A DNA stretch of 64,000 nt from Brevundimonas sp. MF30-B (GTDB lineage: Bacteria; Pseudomonadota; Alphaproteobacteria; Caulobacterales; Caulobacteraceae). A program made the translations under genes and the position numbers. The stretch covers positions 2,204,001 through 2,268,000 of the forward strand of contig NZ_CP038440.1 of the NCBI RefSeq assembly GCF_004683885.1. The letters run 5' to 3'. Positions 26,078-34,278 of the stretch are shown piece after piece. Each line of letters starts with the position of its first letter. Positions within the stretch are counted from its first letter, which is position 1. The notes under the pieces were generated by a model. That model was given only the letters and a program-made list of their open reading frames with translations. It did no database searches and was not told where the DNA came from.

Positions 26078-27327
26078 GACGGCGGCGCTTCCGGTCGGGT
26101 GATCCGGCCCATGAACAGCACCGCGCCTGTCTCGCGGTCGCGGATCAGGAAGACGAACGGGTGGTCGGCGCGGAACGTCGGTGGCGGGCTGGCAGGGGCT
26201 CCGGTCATTTCGATCAGGACGCCCGTCGCGGCGGCCGCTTCGGTGCCTTTCTCGTCAATGCGCAGGAAGGTCTTGTGCACCACCTGGCTGATCGTCAGAG
26301 GCGCATCCGCGATGCCGCGAAGATCGGCCTGGTTCGAAAAGGCCAGCCCCATTCCGAGAGCCGCCAGCTGCGGATTGAGCTGATAGCTGAGCTCTGCCTG
26401 CAGCTTGGGCAGAAAGACGCGCACCGAGCGCACGTCCTGGCCGTCCAGAGCTGACAACCACCCTGCGAGATCCGCGTCCAGCCGCCGCTCCAGCATCGAC
26501 AGCCCGTTGCGCTCGCGCGGCAGCAGCACGGTCATGGACAGACGATCGCCCTTGTAGGGCAGGTCCAGCACCTGAAGGTCAGCGGTTTCGAGCAGCCGAT
26601 AGCCACCTTGGCGATACATGAGGGGCGTGGAGATCGACCGCCCGCCCACCAGATAGAAGGGTTCTGGACGAGTGGCGGCTGCGTTGAAAGGCTGCTCCCA
26701 GTCGCCCAGGAAATAGACCGCGTTGGTGACCACCAGCCGCGTATCGGCGTTGATGGCCGAGCGGCTGATCAGGTCGGGAATGCGCGTTCGCGTGGCCTGC
26801 GACACCCAGCTGTTGATCGTGTCGGCCGAGGCCTGCGGCGCGCCTTGGAAATCGACCGGTCGCGCCTCGGCGCCATAGTTCGCGCGCGCCGCCTGGACGA
26901 ATACCGGGTTGAGGGGGAAGTCGCGTTGCACCCAGACGGCGTTGGCGACGCTCAGGGTCGCGCCGTCGGCATCACTTTGAAGCCCGCGCAGCAGACCGCC
27001 CAATTCACCGCCAAGCCCGGCCCGATCCGGCAAACCCAGGCTGCTGAGGATCGCCCCGCGTGTTTCACCTCGCGCCCCCTCGGCCACCACGCCGAATGCG
27101 CCCATCAGGCTGACCGGAGAGATGACGATATTGTCGCCGCCCGAGGCCAGCTGACCGTACAGCCGCGTGCCGAGCGTCTGTCCCGTCACGTCGCCTGGCC
27201 CGATCTGAGCCTGTGCCGAGGGGGTTGAAGATGTCTCGGCCGGGGGCGAGCCTGTCGGCGGCGTCGCGCAGGCGGCAAGCGTCAGGGCCAGGGCCAGGGC
27301 GGAGGTGGTCGAGAGAGCGGCTTTCAT
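26074..27327 (-). CDS. serpin-family protease inhibitor lipoprotein
   Basis: A 417-residue protein with a lipoprotein signal peptide (lipobox LAAC at about residues 18-21) and a linker of about 30 residues. A full serpin fold follows: NIVISPVSLMGAFGVVAEGA, NAVWVQRDFPL, LVVTNAVYFLGDWEQPF, VVHKTFLRIDEKGTEAAAATG and the end RADHPFVFLIRDRETGAVLFMGRI. The hinge KGTEAAAAT has small residues as in inhibitory serpins. I chose the ATG at 27327 because the Lys-bearing signal peptide starts there; 27351 is an alternative. It is convergent with the PleC-like kinase. Confidence 0.9.
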   Translation of the reverse strand: MKAALSTTSALALALTLAACATPPTGSPPAETSSTPSAQAQIGPGDVTGQTLGTRLYGQLASGGDNIVISPVSLMGAFGVVAEGARGETRGAILSSLGLPDRAGLGGELGGLLRGLQSDADGATLSVANAVWVQRDFPLNPVFVQAARANYGAEARPVDFQGAPQASADTINSWVSQATRTRIPDLISRSAINADTRLVVTNAVYFLGDWEQPFNAAATRPEPFYLVGGRSISTPLMYRQGGYRLLETADLQVLDLPYKGDRLSMTVLLPRERNGLSMLERRLDADLAGWLSALDGQDVRSVRVFLPKLQAELSYQLNPQLAALGMGLAFSNQADLRGIADAPLTISQVVHKTFLRIDEKGTEAAAATGVLIEMTGAPASPPPTFRADHPFVFLIRDRETGAVLFMGRITRPEAPPS

Positions 27328-27368
27328 GCCGGGACAATGGTCGGCGATCATCACCCGTTCCGGGCGGA

Positions 27369-28100
27369 TCAGTTCGGCCGGACCCGGACCATGGGCGCGC
27401 GGCCTTCGTGGGTGCGGATCTCTAGGGCGTGCGGCACGGCGCGGATCAGGTCCGACAGCTTGGCGCGGCCGTAGGTGCGGGTGTCGAAGTCGGGATAGGC
27501 GTTCCGGAGCCGACTGCCGACGCCGCCCAGGGTGACCCAGCCGTCGCCGTCCTCGTCCATGTCGGCGATGGCGGCCGCGATCAGCTTGACTGCCTCGACA
27601 GGCTCGCGACGCTGATTCTGCTGCGAAATCTCTGACGTCGGGGCCATCAGGTTGTCGATGTAGATAAAGCGTGTGCAGGCCTGGCGGAAGCTCTCGGGCG
27701 TCTTGCGCTCGCCGAAACCGTAGACCGGCAGGCCCTGCTCGCGGATGCGCGCCGCCAGACGGGTGAGGTCGCTGTCGGACGAGACCAGGCAGAAGCCGTC
27801 GAACCGGCCCGAGTGCATCAGGTCCATAGCGTCGATCACCAAGGCGATGTCGCCCGAGTTCTTGCCCTTGGTGTTCTGGAAGTTCTGCTGCCACTGAATC
27901 GCCCAGCGCGGCAGAACCTCGACCCAACCCTTGAGCGCCGGGCTGGCCGAGTCTCCGTAGATGCGCCGCGCCGAAGCTTCGCCCATGGTGGCGATCTCCG
28001 TGAACAGCGCCTCGGCGATCCGAGCGGAGGCGTTCTCGCCATCGATCAGCACGGCCAAGCGCGGCGCCCGGGTCGAGCCGGAGGGCAGGTCGGCGGGCAT
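27369..28100 (-). CDS. NYN-domain ribonuclease-like protein with C-terminal LOTUS (OST-HTH) domain
   Basis: A 243-residue protein. The NYN/PIN-like domain (about residues 10-150) has the acidic active-site positions in LAVLIDGENAS, GDIALVIDAMDLM and LVSSDSDLTRLA. The C-terminal 75 residues (VKLIAAAIADMDEDGDGWVTLG to the end) form a winged-helix LOTUS/OST-HTH domain that binds RNA in homologues. The ATG at 28100 is chosen over an in-frame TTG at 28112 because GGAGA lies in between. An RNA-processing role is likely; the substrate is unknown. No antitoxin partner is present. Confidence 0.88.
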   Translation of the reverse strand: MPADLPSGSTRAPRLAVLIDGENASARIAEALFTEIATMGEASARRIYGDSASPALKGWVEVLPRWAIQWQQNFQNTKGKNSGDIALVIDAMDLMHSGRFDGFCLVSSDSDLTRLAARIREQGLPVYGFGERKTPESFRQACTRFIYIDNLMAPTSEISQQNQRREPVEAVKLIAAAIADMDEDGDGWVTLGGVGSRLRNAYPDFDTRTYGRAKLSDLIRAVPHALEIRTHEGRAPMVRVRPN

Positions 28101-28214
28101 GGGCGTCTCCAAAAAAATACTGCGATCAGACTCGCTGGCGGGCGTGGCCGGGTCAACGGCGAATTGTGGCGACGGGGTGGCCAGCCCCCTCGCGGACCTG
28201 TTACGCCATGCCGC

Positions 28215-29717
28215 ATGGAAACCGGATCGCTTATTTCGCTCGCCGTCTACTTCATCGGCATGCTGGCCATCGGCGTCTATGCCTGGCGCAAGTCCACCAG
28301 CGACGTGTCGGGCTATATGCTCGGCGGTCGCCAGCTGGGGCCTGGCACCACGGCCCTGTCGGCGGGCGCCTCGGATATGAGCGGCTGGCTGATGATGGGC
28401 CTGCCCGGGGCCATGTACGCCACCGGCCTGGCGTCCGGCTGGATCGGCGTGGGTCTGCTGGCTGGCGCTTGGATCAACTGGATCGTCGTCGCGCCGCGCT
28501 TGCGTGTCTATACTGCCCGAGCGCGCGATGCGATCACCATTCCCGACTTCCTGGACAAGCGGTTCGACGACAAGTCGCGTCTGCTGCGCATCATTTCCGC
28601 CATCGTCATCGTAGTCTTCTTCACCATCTACACCTCGTCCGGCATGGTGGCGGGCGGCAAGCTGTTCGAGACCTCATTTGGCCTCGACTATGGCCTGGGC
28701 CTCTGGATCACCGCAGGCGTGGTGTTGGCTTACACGCTTATCGGCGGCTTTCTGGCCGTCAGTCTGACGGATGTGGTCCAGGGGCTGATCATGTTCGTGG
28801 CCCTGCTGCTGGTCCCGATCATCGCCATGACCCATTCCGGCGGACCGGGCGGCGTGATCGAGACGGTGCGCTCGGTCGATCCGCAGCTTCTCAACGTCTT
28901 CCGTGATTTCAGCCTGATCGGTGTCATCTCGGCCCTGGCCTGGGGTCTCGGCTATTTCGGCCAGCCGCACATCATCGTGCGCTTCATGGCTATCCGCTCG
29001 CTAAAGGACATACCGACCGCCCGCACCATCGGCATGGGCTGGATGGCGCTGTGCCTGCTCGGCGCGCTGGGCACAGGCCTTGCTGGTCTGGCCTACGCCA
29101 CCCGCACCGGCCTTTCCGTGTCGGACCCCGAAACCATCTTCATCATCCTAGCCGACGTGCTGTTCAATCCGCTGGTGACCGGCTTCCTGTTGGCGGCGAT
29201 CCTGGCGGCGATCATGAGCACCATCTCGTCGCAGTTGCTGGTCGCCTCCAGCTCGCTGACCGAGGACTTCTACGCCGTCTTCCTGCGCAGAAATGCTGGC
29301 GACAAGGAGCGGGTCATGGTGGGGCGGCTGACGGTGCTGGCCGTGGCGGTCGCCGCCATCGTCCTGGCCTATGCGCCCGATAGCAATGTGCTGGGTCTGG
29401 TGGCCCAGGCCTGGGCCGGTTTCGGCGCCGCCTTTGGGCCGCTGATCATCCTAGCGCTGACCTGGCGTCGCATGACGCGCAACGGGGCCCTGGCCGGCAT
29501 GATCGTGGGCGCCCTGACGGTGCTGTTCTGGATCTACGCGCCGGTCCTGCCGGACGGTCAGACCTTGTCCAGCGTGATCTACGAGATGGTGCCGGGCTTC
29601 GTCCTCAGCCTGCTGGCCATCGTGATCGTCAGCCGCCTGGGCCGCGCGCCCGACGCCGAAGTCGTGCGTACCTTCGAAGCGGTTCAAGACGAACTAAACG
29701 AAGCCCGAGTCAAATAG
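28215..29717 (+). CDS. putP: sodium/proline symporter
   Basis: A 500-residue sodium:solute symporter (SSS family) with about 13 hydrophobic segments. PutP-type features include the start METGSLISLAVYFIGMLAIG, then GGRQLGPGTTALSAGASDMSGWLMMGLPG, WGLGYFGQPHIIVRFMAI and the Na-site helix LLAAILAAIMSTISSQLLVASSSL. It imports proline with Na. It is a single gene, divergent from the NYN gene by 114 bp; one GANTC site (28129-28133) lies in that gap. A strong terminator follows. Confidence 0.95.
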   Translation: METGSLISLAVYFIGMLAIGVYAWRKSTSDVSGYMLGGRQLGPGTTALSAGASDMSGWLMMGLPGAMYATGLASGWIGVGLLAGAWINWIVVAPRLRVYTARARDAITIPDFLDKRFDDKSRLLRIISAIVIVVFFTIYTSSGMVAGGKLFETSFGLDYGLGLWITAGVVLAYTLIGGFLAVSLTDVVQGLIMFVALLLVPIIAMTHSGGPGGVIETVRSVDPQLLNVFRDFSLIGVISALAWGLGYFGQPHIIVRFMAIRSLKDIPTARTIGMGWMALCLLGALGTGLAGLAYATRTGLSVSDPETIFIILADVLFNPLVTGFLLAAILAAIMSTISSQLLVASSSLTEDFYAVFLRRNAGDKERVMVGRLTVLAVAVAAIVLAYAPDSNVLGLVAQAWAGFGAAFGPLIILALTWRRMTRNGALAGMIVGALTVLFWIYAPVLPDGQTLSSVIYEMVPGFVLSLLAIVIVSRLGRAPDAEVVRTFEAVQDELNEARVK

Positions 29718-29730
29718 ACGCGCGAAAAAA

Positions 29731-29752
29731 GGGCGGTGCTGACACACCGCCC
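29731..29752 (-). terminator. intrinsic terminator between putP and the OmpA-family gene
   Basis: GGGCGGTG and CACCGCCC form a perfect 8-bp stem around CTGACA. Read on the minus strand, it is followed by six T residues, making a standard terminator for the OmpA-family gene. On the plus strand it follows putP by 13 bases but has only CTCTTC behind it, so it may serve putP less efficiently. Confidence 0.8.
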
Positions 29753-29778
29753 CTCTTCAATGAGGCTGAAGTCGGAAC

Positions 29779-30351
29779 CTAGCTCAGGACGACGATCGCC
29801 ACACGGCGGTTCTGAGCGCGGCCGTCGCGGGTGTTGTTCGGCGCGACCGGAGCGTCTGCGCCATAAGAGATGGTCGCCATGCGGTTCAAGGCGATGCCCT
29901 GGCGGCTCATGAAGCGGCGTACGGCCTCGGCGCGTTGCTCACCCAGGCGCTGGTTCACCTGATCCGGGCCGGTCGCGTCGGTATGGCCCTGGATTTCCAG
30001 ATAGACGTTGCGGTTTTCGCTCTTCAGACGCTGAGCGAACTCCGTCAGGCGCTGCTCGGCTTCCGGCGACAGCGAGTCACCCGACACCGGGAACTTGACC
30101 GAGTCGTCCGACAGCACGACCTCATAGAGGAACTTGCCCTCGGCCAGCTTGTGGGCGGCATTGGCGCGCTGGAGCGCCTCGCCGGCCGTGCCTTCGACGC
30201 GCGCCACATTGGCGTCCGTCTGGTCGACGCGCGCGTCCACCACGGCGATGTTGTCACGCACGAACCGATGGCTGGCGCAGCCGGACGCGGTCACGCCGAA
30301 AGCCAGCACAACACCCGTCAGGGCAGCAGCCCGAATTGTCGATCGCTTCAA
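29779..30351 (-). CDS. OmpA-family peptidoglycan-binding lipoprotein
   Basis: A 190-residue protein. It has a lipoprotein signal peptide (lipobox ASGC), a heptad-like helical stretch (VVDARVDQTDANVARVEG), and a C-terminal OmpA domain with LEIQGHTDATGPDQVNQRLGEQRAEAVRRF and RRVAI at the end. It should tether the outer membrane to peptidoglycan. The start is TTG at 30351 with AAGGAG eight bases upstream; an in-frame upstream start lacks this and would bury the signal peptide. It could be a Pal-like protein, but no tol genes are near. Confidence 0.88.
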   Translation of the reverse strand: MKRSTIRAAALTGVVLAFGVTASGCASHRFVRDNIAVVDARVDQTDANVARVEGTAGEALQRANAAHKLAEGKFLYEVVLSDDSVKFPVSGDSLSPEAEQRLTEFAQRLKSENRNVYLEIQGHTDATGPDQVNQRLGEQRAEAVRRFMSRQGIALNRMATISYGADAPVAPNNTRDGRAQNRRVAIVVLS

Positions 30352-30545
30352 GGTAGTCACTCCTTCGTTATCGGGGCGCAAATCCATGTCATCGCGCTTG
30401 CATTACAGGTGCCGAGGGACTCGGGGCCGCGTCATGACCGGCTTGTGACCTGATCAGGGCAGCTTGACCGTTAGCTTGACCGCACGACGTTCTTGCAGCG
30501 TTCGCCATTTTGCTGACGCGGAGGGCTGATCCTGATGTCGGATGC

Positions 30546-31439
30546 ATGGATGATCTGTCGGACCATTCAAGGACTTCTGTTCGCCGGAGTCGTCGGTCGC
30601 GCGCGCTCGCGATCGCGTTCAGCGCCGGGCTGCACTTGGGGATCGCGGGTCTGATCCTGCTGTTTCCGCGCCCCGAAGAAATTTCGCCGATCGCGCCCGA
30701 AGCCATTTTGATTCAGCTGGAGAAGCCATTTCAGCCGCCCGCGCCGGACCTGGGCGACGGCGGCGGCTCGGAAGCCGGGGAGGTGGAGGCCGAGACGCCC
30801 GCTTCCGAGCCTCAGCCCGAGCCGGAACCGCAGCCTCCCACCCCTCCGACGCCCACGCCGCCTCAGCCTCGCCGCCCGATCCCGCCGCCGCCGCAGACGC
30901 CGACCCGGCCCGTCCCGGTCACCGCCAGCCTGAACGCCGAGCCCTCGCCCCGCCCCTCGCCCCCGGCTTCGGTCAGCGCGGCCGAACTGGCCGGTGCGGC
31001 CTTCGCCGGTTCGGGGTCCGGCGTGGGTTCCGGCGGCACAGGCACAGGATCAGGCGCCGGCGTCGGGTCGGGCTCGGGCGGCGGATCGGGGGGCGGCGGC
31101 GAATGCGATATGATCGCCCGGCTCCAGGACAAGATGCGCGAGTCCGCGCGCGTCCGCGCCGAGGTGGCCCGCGTCCAGGCCCAGGTCTCGCCCGGCCGGG
31201 CGCCCCTGCTGTGGAACGGCGCTTGGCTGCGCAGCGAAGGGCAGGACGGCGAAGGGCTGGCCGCCGTCCGCCAAGCCATTGCGGTGGAGGTCGCCTTCGC
31301 CCCGGCCGCCTGCCGCGCCCCGCCGATGCGCGGCCTCGTGGTCCTGACCATGGCCGATCAGCCGGGCAGTCCCCGCATCGCCCTGGGCTCGGCCAACTGG
31401 CGCTGGTCCGACCTGCTGGAGGCGAGACGGAGCCGCTGA
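30546..31439 (+). CDS. TonB-like proline/glycine-rich periplasmic protein
   Basis: A 297-residue protein laid out like TonB: a basic N-terminus (RRSRRSRAL), a transmembrane anchor (about residues 18-38), a long Pro/Glu-rich spacer (about 60-140), then a Gly/Ser-rich linker (about 150-185). The C-terminal 110 residues have three cysteines and VVLTMADQPGSPRIALG but do not read as a typical TonB domain. The ATG at 30546 fits the anchor. It may be an energy transducer with a divergent end, or a structural envelope protein. No ExbB/ExbD is nearby. Confidence 0.65.
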   Translation: MDDLSDHSRTSVRRSRRSRALAIAFSAGLHLGIAGLILLFPRPEEISPIAPEAILIQLEKPFQPPAPDLGDGGGSEAGEVEAETPASEPQPEPEPQPPTPPTPTPPQPRRPIPPPPQTPTRPVPVTASLNAEPSPRPSPPASVSAAELAGAAFAGSGSGVGSGGTGTGSGAGVGSGSGGGSGGGGECDMIARLQDKMRESARVRAEVARVQAQVSPGRAPLLWNGAWLRSEGQDGEGLAAVRQAIAVEVAFAPAACRAPPMRGLVVLTMADQPGSPRIALGSANWRWSDLLEARRSR

Positions 31440-31500
31440 CGTCCCCATTAAGCGCGGCCTGAGGCCACGCCCTCATGAGGCCGAATGCCGGTGGGGTGCT

Positions 31501-31992
31501 TCAGGCCGCCTCTTCGCGGGGCATGACGTCGCCGACGGTCGGGCGGTCGGCGGCCCAGTCCAGCTGGACCTCGCGCGGCTTGACCATCTCGCCGCAGCAG
31601 CCGCAGGCGATGCGCGGCTGAAGCCGTTTGCCGCAGGTCTTGTGGGTCATGGTCACGCCCGAGTCGGCCCCGCCGTAGACGTGCTTCTCGCCCCAGGCGT
31701 GCAGGGTCACCAGCACGGCGTACAAATCCTTGCCCTTGGCGGTCAGGACGTATTCGTTGCGCGGCGGGCGCTGAGAATAGGCGCGCGGCTCCAGCACGCC
31801 ATGCTGCACCAGGGTCTTCAGCCGCGACGCCAGAACGTTACGGGCCACGCCCAGCCGCTCCTGCCATTGTTCGAAGCGGCTGACGCCGTTGAAGGCGTCC
31901 CGGATGACCAGCAGCGTCCACGGATCGCCGATCACTTCCAGCGTCGCGGCGATGGAGCAGCTTTGGCGGCTGTAGTCGGCTGTGCGTCCCAT
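31501..31992 (-). CDS. HxlR-family transcriptional regulator
   Basis: A 163-residue winged-helix regulator. The family start SCSIAATLEVIGDPWTLLVIRDAFNG is clear, followed by the recognition region ARNVLASRLKTLVQHGVLE. The C-terminus has a possible zinc site (CGKRLQPRIACGCCGEMV, four cysteines). HxlR proteins often sense reactive electrophiles or oxidants. It is divergent from the thioesterase gene at 32160, which makes that gene the likely target. Confidence 0.9.
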   Translation of the reverse strand: MGRTADYSRQSCSIAATLEVIGDPWTLLVIRDAFNGVSRFEQWQERLGVARNVLASRLKTLVQHGVLEPRAYSQRPPRNEYVLTAKGKDLYAVLVTLHAWGEKHVYGGADSGVTMTHKTCGKRLQPRIACGCCGEMVKPREVQLDWAADRPTVGDVMPREEAA

Positions 31993-32159
31993 GACAGGAA
32001 AGTGACCCTGCGTCAGGGGTTTGGCAAGTGGGTTGCCAATGCAAACGGAGTCAGTCAGTCTTGTTTGGCAACGCACCTGAGCGTCAGGCGCCGCGCATTC
32101 CCGACTTCGGCGGGCGAAGGGTCTGGCCTTTCGCCCGTCCTTCTTGCCAGAAGGGGCTC

Positions 32160-32999
32160 ATGACCGACGCCTACGCCCGCGCCCTGACGTTCGACCAGGA
32201 CCTTTCCGCCCATCTGTCGGGCGACTTCTCCAACGGCCCGATCGGCGCCCCGCCCGAGGCCGGCTTTCCGTTCGGCGGGCTGCTGGCCGCCCTGTGCGCC
32301 AAGGCCATGCGCGAAGGCCTGGCGATCGAGGCGCCGCTGCGCACCCTGTCGGTCCAGTATCTGGCGGCGGCGAAGTTCGAGGCGCCGATGAGCTTTCGCC
32401 CGCGTCTGCTGCGCGGCGGCCGCACCGTGGCCTATTCCGCCGTCGAAGCCGGACAGGGCGAGCGTCTGACCCATCACGCCACCGCCACCTGGGGCGTGGA
32501 CGCGGCGGAGGCGAACCCACTGGCTCCGCTGGCCTCCCCTCCGCCGCTGCACCGGCTGGAAGAGCCGACGGGCGAGATCAGCGGACCGATGGCCCCGCGC
32601 TTCTCTCAGCACGTCGACTACCGCTTCGATGGCGGTCCCTTCATCCTTGGGGGCAATGAAGGACGGCCGGTGGTGGAACGTCTCTGGATGCGGCTGAAGG
32701 GGGGACGCCCCCTGGACGCCGACGGCCTGTGCTACCTGCTGGACGCCCTGTATCCGCCGGTCTGGACCGCCTTCAAGCGGCCGCCGATGATGACCACGGT
32801 GGACCTGCGCTACGACATACTGGCGGACCCGACGCCGGAGACGACGCCGGACGGCTGGGCCTTCTTCGAATTCCGCATGCTCGATTTCGGGCGCGGCTGG
32901 ACGGTGGACGAGGCGACCTGCTGGGGCGCGGACGGCTCGCCGCTGGCCGTGGCCCGCCAGCGTCGCAAACTGGTTCCGCCCCGGCCGGGGGCGGGCTAG
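32160..32999 (+). CDS. double hot-dog thioesterase-family protein
   Basis: A 279-residue TesB-like/4HBT_3 protein. The first hot-dog unit contains GPIGAPPEAGFPFGGLLAALCAKAM and LSVQYLAAAKF; the second contains VDYRFDGGPF and ends in DEATCWGADGSPLAVARQRRK. It is presumably an acyl-CoA thioesterase of unknown chain length. It is divergent from the HxlR regulator, with a gap of 167 bp, and is followed after 10 bp by a small lipoprotein gene. Confidence 0.82.
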   Translation: MTDAYARALTFDQDLSAHLSGDFSNGPIGAPPEAGFPFGGLLAALCAKAMREGLAIEAPLRTLSVQYLAAAKFEAPMSFRPRLLRGGRTVAYSAVEAGQGERLTHHATATWGVDAAEANPLAPLASPPPLHRLEEPTGEISGPMAPRFSQHVDYRFDGGPFILGGNEGRPVVERLWMRLKGGRPLDADGLCYLLDALYPPVWTAFKRPPMMTTVDLRYDILADPTPETTPDGWAFFEFRMLDFGRGWTVDEATCWGADGSPLAVARQRRKLVPPRPGAG

Positions 33000-33009
33000 A
33001 CTGCGCCCC

Positions 33010-33270
33010 ATGACCCGTATCGCGTCCCTGTCCGCCCTCATCGCCTGCGCCCTGATGCTGCAAGGCTGCCTCGTCGGCGCGGTGGTCGGAACCGGCGCCG
33101 CCGTGGTCGGCGGGGCGGCCAAGGCGGGCGGAGCCGTCGTCGGCGCCGGCGTGGACGCCGTCACCACATCGGACGAGGAAACCAAGCTGAAGCGTGAGCG
33201 CGAGCAGCGGGCGTTCGAGCGCGAGCAACGCCGCTGCGAACAACGTCGCAGTCAGGGCCGCGATTGCTGA
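33010..33270 (+). CDS. small lipoprotein
   Basis: An 86-residue protein with a lipoprotein signal peptide (lipobox LQGC, residues 17-20). A glycine-zipper-like stretch follows (GAVVGTGAAVVGGAAKAGGAVVG in overlapping GxxxG steps), then a charged coiled tail rich in Glu, Arg and Gln with two cysteines near the end. The family was not identified. It is likely cotranscribed with the thioesterase gene and ends 4 bp from the convergent queD gene. Confidence 0.7.
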   Translation: MTRIASLSALIACALMLQGCLVGAVVGTGAAVVGGAAKAGGAVVGAGVDAVTTSDEETKLKREREQRAFEREQRRCEQRRSQGRDC

Positions 33271-33274
33271 CCGC

Positions 33275-33643
33275 CTAAAGCGTCAGGACGCAACGTTCAT
33301 TAACAGTCGGCCGCGCCACCTGGACGCGGCACAGGCCCGGCCATTGCGGCTTCAGCGTCCGGGCGAACCACAGGCACAGGTTCTCCAGGCTGGGCAGTTC
33401 CAGCCCCTCGTGCTCGTTCAGCATGCCGTGGTCCAGCGTCTCGGCCGCAGCCTTCAGCGCCCGGTCCAGCGCGCCGAGATCGGCGACCCAGCCGTGTTCG
33501 GCGTCCAGCGTCTCGGACCGCACTGTCGCTTCGACCGTGAAGGAATGGCCGTGGACGCGACGATAGATGCTGCCTTCCGGCTCGTTCGGAAAGTGGTGGG
33601 CGGCGTCGAAGGTGGCCTGTTTGGTGATCTCGAAGACGGGCAT
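33275..33643 (-). CDS. queD: QueD-like 6-carboxytetrahydropterin synthase homologue
   Basis: A 122-residue protein of the PTPS/QueD family. The zinc histidines are present: His in FDAAHHF and the pair in RVHGHSF. LENLCLWFARTLKP and a Glu near the C-terminus also fit. QueD makes 6-carboxytetrahydropterin from dihydroneopterin triphosphate for queuosine. The catalytic Cys normally four residues before HGH (C-x3-HGH) is Tyr here (IYRRVHGH). It overlaps queE by one base, in the operon queC-queE-queD. The role is supported by context, the chemistry less so. Confidence 0.85.
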   Translation of the reverse strand: MPVFEITKQATFDAAHHFPNEPEGSIYRRVHGHSFTVEATVRSETLDAEHGWVADLGALDRALKAAAETLDHGMLNEHEGLELPSLENLCLWFARTLKPQWPGLCRVQVARPTVNERCVLTL

Positions 33644-34278
33644 TAGCGGACGCCGATGTACTTGTGGGTCTGGACGCTGAGGCGCCATTGCGGGTGGGTC
33701 AGGCAGTATTCGATGGCGGCGGCGGTGTTGGCCGCCTGATCGGGACCGTCCATCGGCTGCAGCCAGAAGCGTTCGAACGCCAGGTGCTCGAACCGCTCGG
33801 GCATGGCCTTGTCCTGCGGATAGACCAGCTTCAACTCCTGGCCGGTGGTCTGGACGACCGCCGCATCGGCCTTGGGACTGACGCACACCCAGTCGATCCC
33901 GTCCGGCGCAGGCAGGGTGCCATTGGACTCGATGGCGATCTCGAACCCGCGCGCGTGCAGGGCCTCGATCAGCGGGGCGTCCAGTTGCAGCAGCGGTTCG
34001 CCGCCGGTGCAGACGACCAAGCGCGGGTCGCCCGCCCTGCCCCGCCACATCGCCGCGACATGGTCGCCCAGCGCCTCGGCAGTGGCGAATTTGCCGCCGC
34101 CGCCTCCATCGACGCCGACGAAGTCGGTGTCGCAGAAGGTGCAGACCGCCGTGGCGCGGTCCTGCTCGCGCCCGCTCCACAGATTGCAGCCGGCGAAACG
34201 CAGGAAGACCGCCGGACGCCCGGCCTGCCCGCCCTCGCCCTGCACCGTCAGAAAGACTTCCTTGGCGGAATAGGTCAT
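33643..34278 (-). CDS. queE: 7-carboxy-7-deazaguanine synthase QueE
   Basis: A 211-residue radical-SAM enzyme of queuosine and 7-deazapurine synthesis. The unusual cluster motif Cys-x14-Cys-x2-Cys (from FAGCN to CTFCDTDF) is the QueE hallmark. [12 protein letters not shown] and ESNGT are the SAM and substrate motifs. It starts [16 protein letters not shown]. It overlaps queC by 4 bp upstream and queD by one base downstream. Confidence 0.96.
   Translation of the reverse strand: MTYSAKEVFLTVQGEGGQAGRPAVFLRFAGCNLWSGREQDRATAVCTFCDTDFVGVDGGGGGKFATAEALGDHVAAMWRGRAGDPRLVVCTGGEPLLQLDAPLIEALHARGFEIAIESNGTLPAPDGIDWVCVSPKADAAVVQTTGQELKLVYPQDKAMPERFEHLAFERFWLQPMDGPDQAANTAAAIEYCLTHPQWRLSVQTHKYIGVR

Noticed and set aside
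27369..28100. NYN protein as the toxin of a toxin-antitoxin pair
   Set aside because: No small partner gene is adjacent, and the C-terminal LOTUS domain points to a housekeeping RNA role.
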